DNA from: Anaerolineae bacterium
GTDB lineage: Bacteria; Chloroflexota; Anaerolineae; 4572-78; NAK82
Reading direction: 5' to 3'
DNA length: 6,945 nt
Assembly: GCA_030598425.1 (NCBI GenBank)
Contig: JAUVPY010000131.1
Coordinates: 1 to 6,945 of the forward strand
The notes beneath the pieces are model-generated. The model had not been told where the DNA came from, made no database searches, and saw nothing but the letters and a program-made list of their open reading frames with translations. Positions 1 through 5,907 of the stretch are shown here, piece by piece. How positions within the stretch are numbered: position 1 is the stretch's first letter; each line of letters opens with the position of its first letter. The translations under genes were made by a program, and so were the position numbers.

Positions 1-1043
1 GGAAGAACACGCACCGGCCCATCTACTATTTCAGAAGGTACATAGTCGGGAACGCCCATCAATAGGCGATCGGTCAGAAATTCGTAAAACTCCAAATAGG
101 CACCCGCCTGGCCGGTCAGATAGCGTACGATCAGCTGCGTGATTGCACCCAACCCATCGTTTTCAGGAATAGAAGCCACGCCAGCCTTATCCACCAGCAA
201 CATAAGCACCACGGCGGGCGGGAAGTGCAGCAGTTTTTTCACCCCATATACGTCAACCAGGGAAATGGCTTGATAGTTCCTTTCTTCGATCTTGCCCGTT
301 AGCGCCAGATACATCTGGACGCCTTTCTCAAGACCCTTGTCCTCGATCGGTTGCTCAAAGGTCCAGTCGCGCCTCAGTTCATCAATGACCTTCGCCACCT
401 GTGTTTGATCCTGGGCTTCCATCTTCTGGACGATTTCCAGCGTTTCGAACACCTCAACTTCCGGTCCTACCACCCTGCGTAGTGAGACGCCATCAACCAG
501 GGTTGCATAGAGATTCATATCTCGGTACCCCATCATGCCTACCCTGGAATGTCTCAGCAGACTCATGGCTCTGGCAACTTTGCCAAAATGCAGCACTTTG
601 TCGGCCGCGCTGGAAGACCCATCCGGCGTGTCGTAGACGTACTTAAACTTGAATCCCAGGGCTTCCATAGGATCACGCAGCGCAGTAGTTCCGGCTTGGT
701 CTGCCGTCGTGATGAGTCTACCTTCTTCGGTATGTCCGGTGAGCCCCCAGAGGACCAATGTTTTGTGATGGAATTCACTAATAACGTTTATTACGGTTTG
801 GGACGGAATCCAGCCAGCGATGCAGACGACAAGGAAGTCAAAGTCTTCCCGGGATAATGCTTCTATTGCTCGCGCTTCCTCGAAGCCGTCCGGGTCATCT
901 CGAACCGGTTCGGTATGGACCAGCTCGATGCCGCGCTCTTCCAGTGCTTTTTGGGCCTCCAGGCATTTCTTCTCGATCAGCTCTCGGGGGCTGTTGATCT
1001 CCCCGAACCCTACGAATCCAGCCTTGATCGCGCGCATAGCCAT
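1..1043 (-). CDS. L-fucose/L-arabinose isomerase-like sugar isomerase, C-terminus cut by window edge
   Basis: The reading frame is open from ATG 1043 to the left edge: 347 full codons plus two bases of a proline codon, with no stop. It looks like a cytoplasmic aldose-ketose isomerase of the FucI/AraA superfamily. Seen: an N-terminal Rossmann-like start (AGFVGFGEINSPRE, residues 8-21), a second-domain strand RVGMMGYRDMNLYATLVDG (167-185) followed by VVGPEVEVFE, and the metal-site region PENDGLGAITQLIVRYLTG (293-311). Glu294 probably matches the first metal-ligand Glu of FucI, and Glu318, 24 residues later, sits where FucI has an Asp. The ligand His near the C-terminus lies outside the window. 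The start is supported by AGGAGG five bases upstream; a second ATG two codons later is less well spaced. It follows the glycosidase by 54 bp on the same strand, so the two are probably co-transcribed. Fold is fairly sure; the sugar substrate is unknown. Confidence 0.8.
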   Translation of the reverse strand, partial: MAMRAIKAGFVGFGEINSPRELIEKKCLEAQKALEERGIELVHTEPVRDDPDGFEEARAIEALSREDFDFLVVCIAGWIPSQTVINVISEFHHKTLVLWGLTGHTEEGRLITTADQAGTTALRDPMEALGFKFKYVYDTPDGSSSAADKVLHFGKVARAMSLLRHSRVGMMGYRDMNLYATLVDGVSLRRVVGPEVEVFETLEIVQKMEAQDQTQVAKVIDELRRDWTFEQPIEDKGLEKGVQMYLALTGKIEERNYQAISLVDVYGVKKLLHFPPAVVLMLLVDKAGVASIPENDGLGAITQLIVRYLTGQAGAYLEFYEFLTDRLLMGVPDYVPSEIVDGPVRVL

Positions 1044-1048
1044 GGATC

Positions 1049-1054
1049 CCTCCT
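1049..1054 (-). promoter_or_regulatory. Shine-Dalgarno of the sugar isomerase gene
   Basis: The minus strand reads AAGGAGGG here, a full AGGAGG core, with five bases before ATG 1043. It fixes the first of two closely spaced ATG codons as the start. The rest of the 54-bp gap (1044-1097) shows no promoter or terminator, which fits a shared transcript with the upstream glycosidase. Confidence 0.75.
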
Positions 1055-1097
1055 TTTCTATTGCTTTGGCTTTCAAGAGTTTTCTTGTGCAGGCAAG

Positions 1098-2804
1098 CTA
1101 ATCGCGTTTTTCGCGTCGTCGCGAGATCGTGAGCCAGCCCAGCGCGACCAGACTCAGGACCACTGCCCCCGCTCCCACGGCGCGTAGGATCAACCGCGTG
1201 GGCCGATCCTGGACGACGAAGCCGTCAATGACCGCTCCAGGTTGAGCGGTGATGTGCAGCTCGTGTTGGCCCCGGCGTAGCCCTCTGACGATCGGCACCT
1301 TGACCCCAAATGTGGCCTCAGGCGAGTCCAGAGACACCACCTGCGGAGGACCTCCGTCCACAGTCACCTCCAACGGGCCGCCACCTGGCCCGCGAGCTAC
1401 CACCAGCCATAGGTCGCTGCCGTTGAAGATGAAGCTGGCCCGGGCATCCTCGTTTGTCGGTTGGCGGTAGGTCCCCAATATGGCGCGCTCGTCCTTTATC
1501 TCCTCCCAGCCGGTGTAAGTCACGGCCCAGTGGTCTTCCTGGTGATAGCCACGGTACATCACCGGCGGCAAGCTGGCGGCGTTGCTCAAGGCCTGATAAG
1601 CGGGAAGGGGGGTGAAGTCAGGTTCCAACAGCCGGAAGTAATACTGGGGATTGGCCTCTCGCTCTCGATCGTCAGCCTGTTTCAAGAACCAGTAGTTGGC
1701 CACGCCTAACCAGGGCCACTCTGACTGAAGCCGGTAGTAGGCTTGCACCGCGTAACGGGCTTGCTGAGCCTCCGTCACCTGGCCATACGCGGCGGGCAAG
1801 GATGAGTCAGGTGGCAGGGCGTTCCAGGCCATCTCCGAGAGCCAGATCGGCTTGTGGGCGTCGCCATTGCGCACCATTATGTCGCGGATGTAGAGCGGAC
1901 GCGAGAAGTTAATCACCCGGGGCTGCATGCGCCGGTCGTAAGGCCCGGACCAGAGCCCGTAGCCCTGCATAGCCAGCACGTCGAAGTAAGGTCCAGCGCC
2001 GGCATCGTATAGTTGCTGTAAGAAAAGAGCGTCGGTCAGGCCGTGGGGATGCCGGTCCAGTTCGACGGTGGCGGCCAGCGCGCCGGCAATGATCACCACA
2101 TCGGGGTCCACGGCCTTGGCCCGGGTGGAGGCGACCTTGAGCAATTCGGCGTATTTGGCAGCGTTTACCGGTTGCTCTCCCCACTCGGGGTAGATATTGG
2201 GCTCGTTCCAAATCTGGTAATAGTGGATGCGGCCCTGGTAACGGCGGACGACCGTCTCCACAAAATCGCCGTAAGCATCCAGGTCGTCAGGCGGGGCAAA
2301 GGGGCCAGCTTCATCGCCCGCCGCGCGGCTCCAGGCCGGCGGATTGCTGAGCCGCGCGATGATCTGGATGTCGAGCGCTTCGGCCAGGTCCACAATGTGA
2401 TCATATTTGTCCCAAGCCGAGCGCGGCGGGTCGTGGCGCCGGTCCACGAAGTCGCCGGGGCCGTGGATCTCGATGTCCTCCCAGGGGAACTCCTGCCGGA
2501 TCCAGCTAAAGCCCGCATTAGCGACCATCTCCATGGCCAGACGGCGCTTGTGGGGATCGACCTCATTTTGCAGAAAGGTGTTCACGCCAAAGGGGTTGAC
2601 GCCAGCGTGCGCCACCGGTACATCGTCGGCCAGTTGTAATGGAGGGCGGGCCAGGTTGAAGGCGAATTGAGTGACGCCTGTCAGTTGGGGCAGCGGATCT
2701 TCCTCGCCGGTCACGTAGAAAAGATCGCGCGAATTACTCGCCCAGGCCGCCAAGCCGGAAACAACCACCAGCACGGCGATGATGGGCCAGATGTACTTGT
2801 GCAT
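1098..2804 (-). CDS. Membrane-anchored clan GH-A (GH39/GH5-like) glycoside hydrolase
   Basis: A 568-residue predicted ectoenzyme that hydrolyses glycosidic bonds; substrate unknown. Seen: a short positive N-terminus and hydrophobic stretch (MHKYIWPIIAVLVVVSGLAAWA, in two parts 1-8 and 9-22), then a TIM-barrel-like domain at about 65-410. It has WIRQEFPWED (about 101-110), YQIWNEPN with the likely acid/base Glu201, and WLSEMAWN with the likely nucleophile Glu324. A beta-rich C-terminal part (about 430-535) resembles a carbohydrate-binding or jelly-roll module. A second hydrophobic helix (about 537-559) ends in a basic tail SRRREKRD, as for a C-terminal anchor with the tail in the cytoplasm. 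The frame extends upstream to a TTG at 2879, but that start lacks a ribosome site and signal-peptide logic. ATG 2804 gives a normal signal sequence and lies right at a predicted transcription start. It shares a divergent control region with the SDR gene. Confidence 0.83.
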   Translation of the reverse strand: MHKYIWPIIAVLVVVSGLAAWASNSRDLFYVTGEEDPLPQLTGVTQFAFNLARPPLQLADDVPVAHAGVNPFGVNTFLQNEVDPHKRRLAMEMVANAGFSWIRQEFPWEDIEIHGPGDFVDRRHDPPRSAWDKYDHIVDLAEALDIQIIARLSNPPAWSRAAGDEAGPFAPPDDLDAYGDFVETVVRRYQGRIHYYQIWNEPNIYPEWGEQPVNAAKYAELLKVASTRAKAVDPDVVIIAGALAATVELDRHPHGLTDALFLQQLYDAGAGPYFDVLAMQGYGLWSGPYDRRMQPRVINFSRPLYIRDIMVRNGDAHKPIWLSEMAWNALPPDSSLPAAYGQVTEAQQARYAVQAYYRLQSEWPWLGVANYWFLKQADDREREANPQYYFRLLEPDFTPLPAYQALSNAASLPPVMYRGYHQEDHWAVTYTGWEEIKDERAILGTYRQPTNEDARASFIFNGSDLWLVVARGPGGGPLEVTVDGGPPQVVSLDSPEATFGVKVPIVRGLRRGQHELHITAQPGAVIDGFVVQDRPTRLILRAVGAGAVVLSLVALGWLTISRRREKRD

Positions 2805-2811
2805 GTGGTAG

Positions 2812-2840
2812 ATTATACCCGGCCTGGGCCGAAATGTCGA
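2812..2840 (-). promoter_or_regulatory. Sigma70-type promoter of the glycosidase, predicted leaderless
   Basis: On the minus strand TCGACA (2840-2835) is followed by exactly 17 bases and a perfect TATAAT (2817-2812). Seven bases then precede ATG 2804, so the expected transcription start falls within about one base of the start codon. There is no Shine-Dalgarno upstream of that ATG. Both facts point to a leaderless mRNA. The site lies inside the upstream extension of the same frame, which argues against a start at 2879. Confidence 0.68.
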
Positions 2841-2879
2841 AATCACGAAACCTTTTTCCTCCAGTGGTGTTCTAAGCAA

Positions 2880-2908
2880 TTGACAAAGAGCCGATTGATT
2901 ATTATTAT
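2880..2908 (+). promoter_or_regulatory. Sigma70-type promoter of the SDR/etf unit
   Basis: A perfect TTGACA (2880-2885), a 17-base spacer and TATTAT (2903-2908, five of six to consensus) predict a start near 2915 and a 5' leader of about 38 bases. The leader holds GGAGGAG (2932-2938) and AAGAGG (2944-2949). The 39 bp between the -35 boxes of this and the leftward promoter could hold a shared regulator site, though no clear palindrome was seen. Confidence 0.65.
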
Positions 2909-2952
2909 TGGGCGGATGTGTAGCTTAATCCGGAGGAGAAACGAAGAGGTGC

Positions 2953-3750
2953 ATGGTGACAACAAGTAACATCGCACTGTCAGGTTGGGCGTTGATCTTG
3001 GGCGCGTCGAGCGGCTTCGGCGCGGCGACCAGCCGGGCTCTGGCCCAGGCCGGTATGGATATTGTGGGCGTTCATCTCGATCTTAAAGCGACGCTGCCAC
3101 GGGCCAAGGAAGTGCAGTCCGACATTGAGGCTGTCGGGCGCAAGACGCTCTTTATCAATATGAACGCCGCCGATGCGAGAAAGCGAGCCAAGGCTATCGA
3201 GCGGATGAAAGAAGCGGGGGTCAAGGTGAAGGTGATGCTTCACTCGCTGGCCTTTGGCGCACTCAAGCCGTACGTGGCGGAAACGCAAGAGGAGAGCCTG
3301 GACCAAAAACAGATGGAGATGACACTGGACGTCATGGCGCATAGCCTGGTGTATTGGGTTCAGGATTTGGCCTGGGCGGGAATCTTCGCCGACGATGCCC
3401 GCATCTTCTCTATGACCAGCGAGGGCAACCAGCGGGTTATGGCTACTTATGGCGCCGTCAGCGCCGCCAAGGTCGCCCTGGAAAGCCACACCCGCCAATT
3501 GGCATACGAGTTGGCCCACCGCAACATCAAGGTGAATGCAGTCCAAGCCGGCGTCACCGACACACCGGCGCTGCGCATGATCCCCGGGAGTCAGCAGATG
3601 ATTGATGCGACCCTGCACCGTAATCCCTACCACCGTCTGACCCGGCCCGAAGACGTGGCCAACGCCGTCGTCGCCTTCTCCCGGCCTGAGCTGGCCTGGA
3701 TGACGGGCAACGTCATACGCGTGGACGGCGGTGAGTTTGTCGCACCGTGA
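2953..3750 (+). CDS. SDR-family oxidoreductase, enoyl-ACP reductase (FabI/FabL)-like
   Basis: A 265-residue short-chain dehydrogenase, close to the usual FabI length (about 260). The glycine motif GASSGFG is at 17-23, and Asp43 at the end of the second strand hints at NAD(H), though weakly. HSLAFG (97-102) stands where classical SDRs have NNAG and resembles the HSIxFA of FabI. The catalytic pair is Tyr166 and Lys173, spaced Y-x6-K as in FabI and FabL rather than the YxxxK of ordinary SDRs. VNAVQAGVTDTPALR and the C-terminal GNVIRVDGGE fit the family. The likely reaction is reduction of a trans-2-enoyl thioester (fatty acid synthesis), but a role on acyl-CoA is possible because etfBA and an acyl-CoA dehydrogenase follow on the same strand. 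An in-frame TAA at 2926 limits the start. ATG 2953 is chosen; GTG 2956 has the better spacing (6 bases) from AAGAGG. Confidence 0.82.
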   Translation: MVTTSNIALSGWALILGASSGFGAATSRALAQAGMDIVGVHLDLKATLPRAKEVQSDIEAVGRKTLFINMNAADARKRAKAIERMKEAGVKVKVMLHSLAFGALKPYVAETQEESLDQKQMEMTLDVMAHSLVYWVQDLAWAGIFADDARIFSMTSEGNQRVMATYGAVSAAKVALESHTRQLAYELAHRNIKVNAVQAGVTDTPALRMIPGSQQMIDATLHRNPYHRLTRPEDVANAVVAFSRPELAWMTGNVIRVDGGEFVAP

Positions 3751-3763
3751 ACTGATCTGGAAG

Positions 3764-3881
3764 ATTGGAAGGCTGGATGGTTGGATGGCTGGAAGATAGA
3801 TCCGCTTGAAGGTATCCAATCTTTCCCAAAAGGAGCTCCGTGGGCCAATCTTCCAACCATCCAATCTTCCAGCCTTCCAAT
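3764..3881. repeat. Long inverted repeat in the SDR-etfB spacer
   Basis: Two 34-base arms, 3764-3797 and 3848-3881, are reverse complements at 31 of 34 positions, around a 50-base loop. In RNA the stem would have one G:U pair and two mismatches. The arms are built from GGAAG, GGATGG and GGCTGGA words, and extra partial copies (CCAATCTTTCC) lie in the loop. The right arm runs into TTTTCT, so a weak terminator or attenuator is possible, but the U run is short and etfB follows with its own strong ribosome site. It may equally be a dispersed intergenic repeat or a transcript-processing or stability element. Confidence 0.75.
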
Positions 3882-3895
3882 TTTCTAAATACAAT

Positions 3896-3903
3896 AGGAG
3901 GAG
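3896..3903 (+). promoter_or_regulatory. Shine-Dalgarno of etfB
   Basis: AGGAGGAG with the AGGAGG core ending five bases before ATG 3907. It is the strongest ribosome site of the rightward unit. Confidence 0.75.
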
Positions 3904-3906
3904 CGA

Positions 3907-4812
3907 ATGTCATCTGCCAGGACGTATAACTCTATCGTACTGGTTAAGCAGGTGCCTGACACAAAAAACATCACCGGCGATGTGATGAAAGACGACGGCA
4001 CTATGAACCGCTCGGCGTTACCGGCCGTTTTTAACCCGGAAGATTTGAACGCGTTGGAGATGGCGCTTCGGGTCCGGGAGCAGCACGGTGGTCAAGTTAC
4101 CGTCATGACGATGGGGCCACCCCAGGCGGCCGAGGTGCTGCGCGAGTCCCTCTACCGGGGCGCGGATCAGGTGGTTCTGATCAGCGACAGGAAGTTCGCC
4201 GGTGCGGATACGCTGGCTACTTCGTATGCGCTGACGTGCGCCGTTCAAAAGCAGGGCGACTACGATCTGATCTTCTGCGGACGGCAGGCGATTGATGGGG
4301 ACACCGCCCAAGTTGGTCCCCAGACGGCGGAGAAGCTGGGCATCCCACAGATCACTTACGCAGAAACTGTCGTCGATCTGGAAGGGGACGAGCTTGTTGT
4401 GGAAAGGGCATTGCCCTTGGGTAAAGAGCTGGTGAAATGCATGTTGCCCTGCCTTCTGACGGTCGTCAGTACGGCCAACCAACCACGCCCGGCCTCGGCA
4501 CGCAAGCGGATCGAATACAAGCTGGCTGCCACTCCCCTCGAATACCGGTCGTTGTTGAAAAAGTGGCCGGAGTTTGGGACGGAGGAGGCGCTGGACGCTT
4601 ACCTGGAAGCCCGAGATATGAAGCTCCCCGTCTGGAGCGCGGCTGACGTGGGGATACAAGACGGGAACATTGGCCTGGCCGGTTCACCCACCCAGGTGTA
4701 TAAGGTCAATTTTGTGGTGCTGGAGACAGCGGAGAGTAAAGAGGTGTCGGCCGATCAAGAAGGCATCGCCGCGCTGTTGGAGGAGTTGATCCAGGAATAC
4801 ATCGTAGGCTAG
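3907..4812 (+). CDS. etfB: Electron transfer flavoprotein subunit beta, bifurcating-group-like
   Basis: A 301-residue EtfB; the family is usually about 250-265. It pairs with EtfA to carry electrons from acyl-CoA dehydrogenases. Seen: the N-terminal strand IVLVKQVPDT (10-19), NPEDLNALEMALRVRE (43-58), VMTMGPP (66-72), GADTLATS (99-106), the nucleotide-binding CGRQAIDGDTAQVGP (124-138) and GSPTQVYK (259-266). The last three match, from memory, EtfB of Acidaminococcus-type bifurcating systems, rather than the GKQAIDDD form of mitochondrial-type EtfB, whose beta subunit holds AMP. About 30 extra residues lie near 207-238, directly after the segment RPASARKRIEYK that should correspond to the recognition loop docking to the dehydrogenase. 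It sits 19 bp before etfA. Identity as EtfB is near certain; bifurcation is inferred. Confidence 0.95.
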   Translation: MSSARTYNSIVLVKQVPDTKNITGDVMKDDGTMNRSALPAVFNPEDLNALEMALRVREQHGGQVTVMTMGPPQAAEVLRESLYRGADQVVLISDRKFAGADTLATSYALTCAVQKQGDYDLIFCGRQAIDGDTAQVGPQTAEKLGIPQITYAETVVDLEGDELVVERALPLGKELVKCMLPCLLTVVSTANQPRPASARKRIEYKLAATPLEYRSLLKKWPEFGTEEALDAYLEARDMKLPVWSAADVGIQDGNIGLAGSPTQVYKVNFVVLETAESKEVSADQEGIAALLEELIQEYIVG

Positions 4813-4831
4813 GCTATTGAGGGAAAGGAAT

Positions 4832-5863
4832 ATGACAAATCAGTCAAACTCAAGGGACGTTTGGGTTTTCATCGAACAGGAAGAAGGGGTCATCGCCGAT
4901 GTCAGCCTGGAGTTGTTGGCCAAAGCGCAGGAACTGGCCGGGACACTGGACAGCCAGGTCTGCGGTTTGATGTGCGGCTACCAGGTGGAAGACCTGGCCG
5001 AGACGGTCATCCACCACGGCGCGGACAGGGTTCTTTGGGCCGACCATCCCGAATTGGAGATGTATCGCACGCTCCCCTACGCCAAGGTGACGACCAAGTT
5101 GGTGCAGGAGCAGCAGCCCTACATTTTGATTTTTGGCGCTACTGCAATTGGGCGTGACCTGGCCCCCCGGGTGGCCAGCGCCTCCCGGGCCGGGTTGACG
5201 GCCGACTGCACCGACCTTCAGATCGGCGATTACACCTCGAAGAAGGACAAACGGACCTACAACGATCTGCTGCTGCAAATCCGCCCTGCCTTTGGCGGCA
5301 ACATCATCGCCACCATCATCAATCCGAAAATGCACCCGCAGATGGCCACCGTGCGTGAAGGGGTGATGCGCCGCCAGGAGCCGGACGTGACGCGCCAGGG
5401 ATCTGTCGAAAAGATTGAACCGACGTTTGACGAGAGCGACCTGGCCTTGAGGATACTCAGTCGCGAAACACGGGAATCCGAGATCAACCTGAAAGACTCC
5501 CCGATCATCGTCTCCGGCGGCGGAGGCGTGGACAGCGAAGAGAGCTTTGAGCTCGTAAGAGAATTGGCGCACGTTCTCGGTGGCGAGGTGGGGGCTTCGC
5601 GAGCGGCGGTTGATGCCGGCCTGGTTTCCCGCGAGCACCAGGTGGGACAGACGGGCACCACGGTGCGGCCGCGTCTGTACATCGCGGCCGGCATATCCGG
5701 CGCCGTCCAGCACCGGGCAGGGATGGACGAATCGGCCAAGATCATCGCCATTAACACCGATCCCAATGCCCCGATTTTCGAGATCGCTCACTACAAGATC
5801 GTCGGTGATCTGACCGAAGTGATTCCTATGATGATCCGCGCCTTGCGCGAGAAGGCAAAGTAG
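4832..5863 (+). CDS. etfA: Electron transfer flavoprotein subunit alpha
   Basis: A 343-residue FAD-binding partner of EtfB, of normal length. The N-terminal domain (about 8-190) has VWVFIEQEEGVIADVSLELL (10-29), GATAIGRDLAPRVA (102-115), GLTADCTDL (121-129) and RPAFGGNI (151-158). The C-terminal FAD domain starts at IIVSGGGGVDSEESF (225-239), continues with LGGEVGASRAAVDAG (249-263), HQVGQTGTTVRP (269-280), and the EtfA signature LYIAAGISGAVQH (282-294), and ends with NTDPNAPIF and the YKIVGDLTEVIP segment (321-331). The alpha-subunit FAD should bind here. A longer frame begins at TTG 4817, but ATG 4832 is preferred: the purine-rich GAGGGAAAGGAA just upstream provides the ribosome site. There is a small extra loop near 131-144 (GDYTSKKDKRTYND). 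It is in one operon with etfB (19-bp gap) and the dehydrogenase (44-bp gap). Confidence 0.96.
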   Translation: MTNQSNSRDVWVFIEQEEGVIADVSLELLAKAQELAGTLDSQVCGLMCGYQVEDLAETVIHHGADRVLWADHPELEMYRTLPYAKVTTKLVQEQQPYILIFGATAIGRDLAPRVASASRAGLTADCTDLQIGDYTSKKDKRTYNDLLLQIRPAFGGNIIATIINPKMHPQMATVREGVMRRQEPDVTRQGSVEKIEPTFDESDLALRILSRETRESEINLKDSPIIVSGGGGVDSEESFELVRELAHVLGGEVGASRAAVDAGLVSREHQVGQTGTTVRPRLYIAAGISGAVQHRAGMDESAKIIAINTDPNAPIFEIAHYKIVGDLTEVIPMMIRALREKAK

Positions 5864-5871
5864 GGGAAGCA

Positions 5872-5900
5872 GGAAGTAAGGAGTAAGGAGTAGGGAGTAA
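5872..5900 (+). repeat. GGAGTAA heptamer tandem repeat before the acyl-CoA dehydrogenase
   Basis: One 8-base unit (GGAAGTAA, 5872-5879) is followed by three 7-base units, GGAGTAA, GGAGTAG and GGAGTAA (5880-5900). Each unit carries a GGAG Shine-Dalgarno-like core. The last GGAG ends 10 bases before ATG 5908, and an AGAGG (5901-5905) lies only two bases from it, so the repeat supplies the ribosome-binding region. Unit number could vary by slippage. Confidence 0.8.
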
Positions 5901-5907
5901 AGAGGAT

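Noticed and set aside
401..1101. Several plus-strand frames of 81-102 codons
   Set aside because: They overlap each other and lie opposite the isomerase frame, which has a strong ribosome site and family motifs.
2043..2639. 198-codon plus-strand frame opposite the glycosidase
   Set aside because: It lies wholly within a gene with clear catalytic motifs, has no ribosome site and its translation shows no family pattern; it is a GC-driven shadow.
2913..2932. CGGAT/ATCCG small stem in the SDR leader
   Set aside because: Only five pairs around a 10-base loop; it touches the first base of GGAGGAG but is too weak to call a switch.
3882..3890. TTTTCTAAA after the inverted repeat as a true intrinsic terminator
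   Set aside because: The U run is short, the 50-base loop is large, and the stem next to the run is not GC-rich; kept only as a possibility under the repeat.
2980..3894. 304-codon minus-strand frame opposite the SDR gene
   Set aside because: Antisense to a well-supported SDR. Its start lies in the low-complexity inverted repeat, giving repeated GWK/LEDW residues, and it has no recognisable domain.
3890..3895. TACAAT as a -10 box of a separate etfB promoter
   Set aside because: No -35 element is found at 16-18 bases, and the implied start near 3902 would cut into the Shine-Dalgarno at 3896-3903.
4817..4831. TTG 4817 as the etfA start
   Set aside because: It would turn the ribosome site into coding sequence; ATG 4832 has purine-rich GAGGGAAAGGAA just upstream and fits family length.
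4850..5791. 313-codon minus-strand frame opposite etfA
   Set aside because: Antisense to a highly conserved gene; His/Arg/Gly-rich translation typical of a shadow frame.
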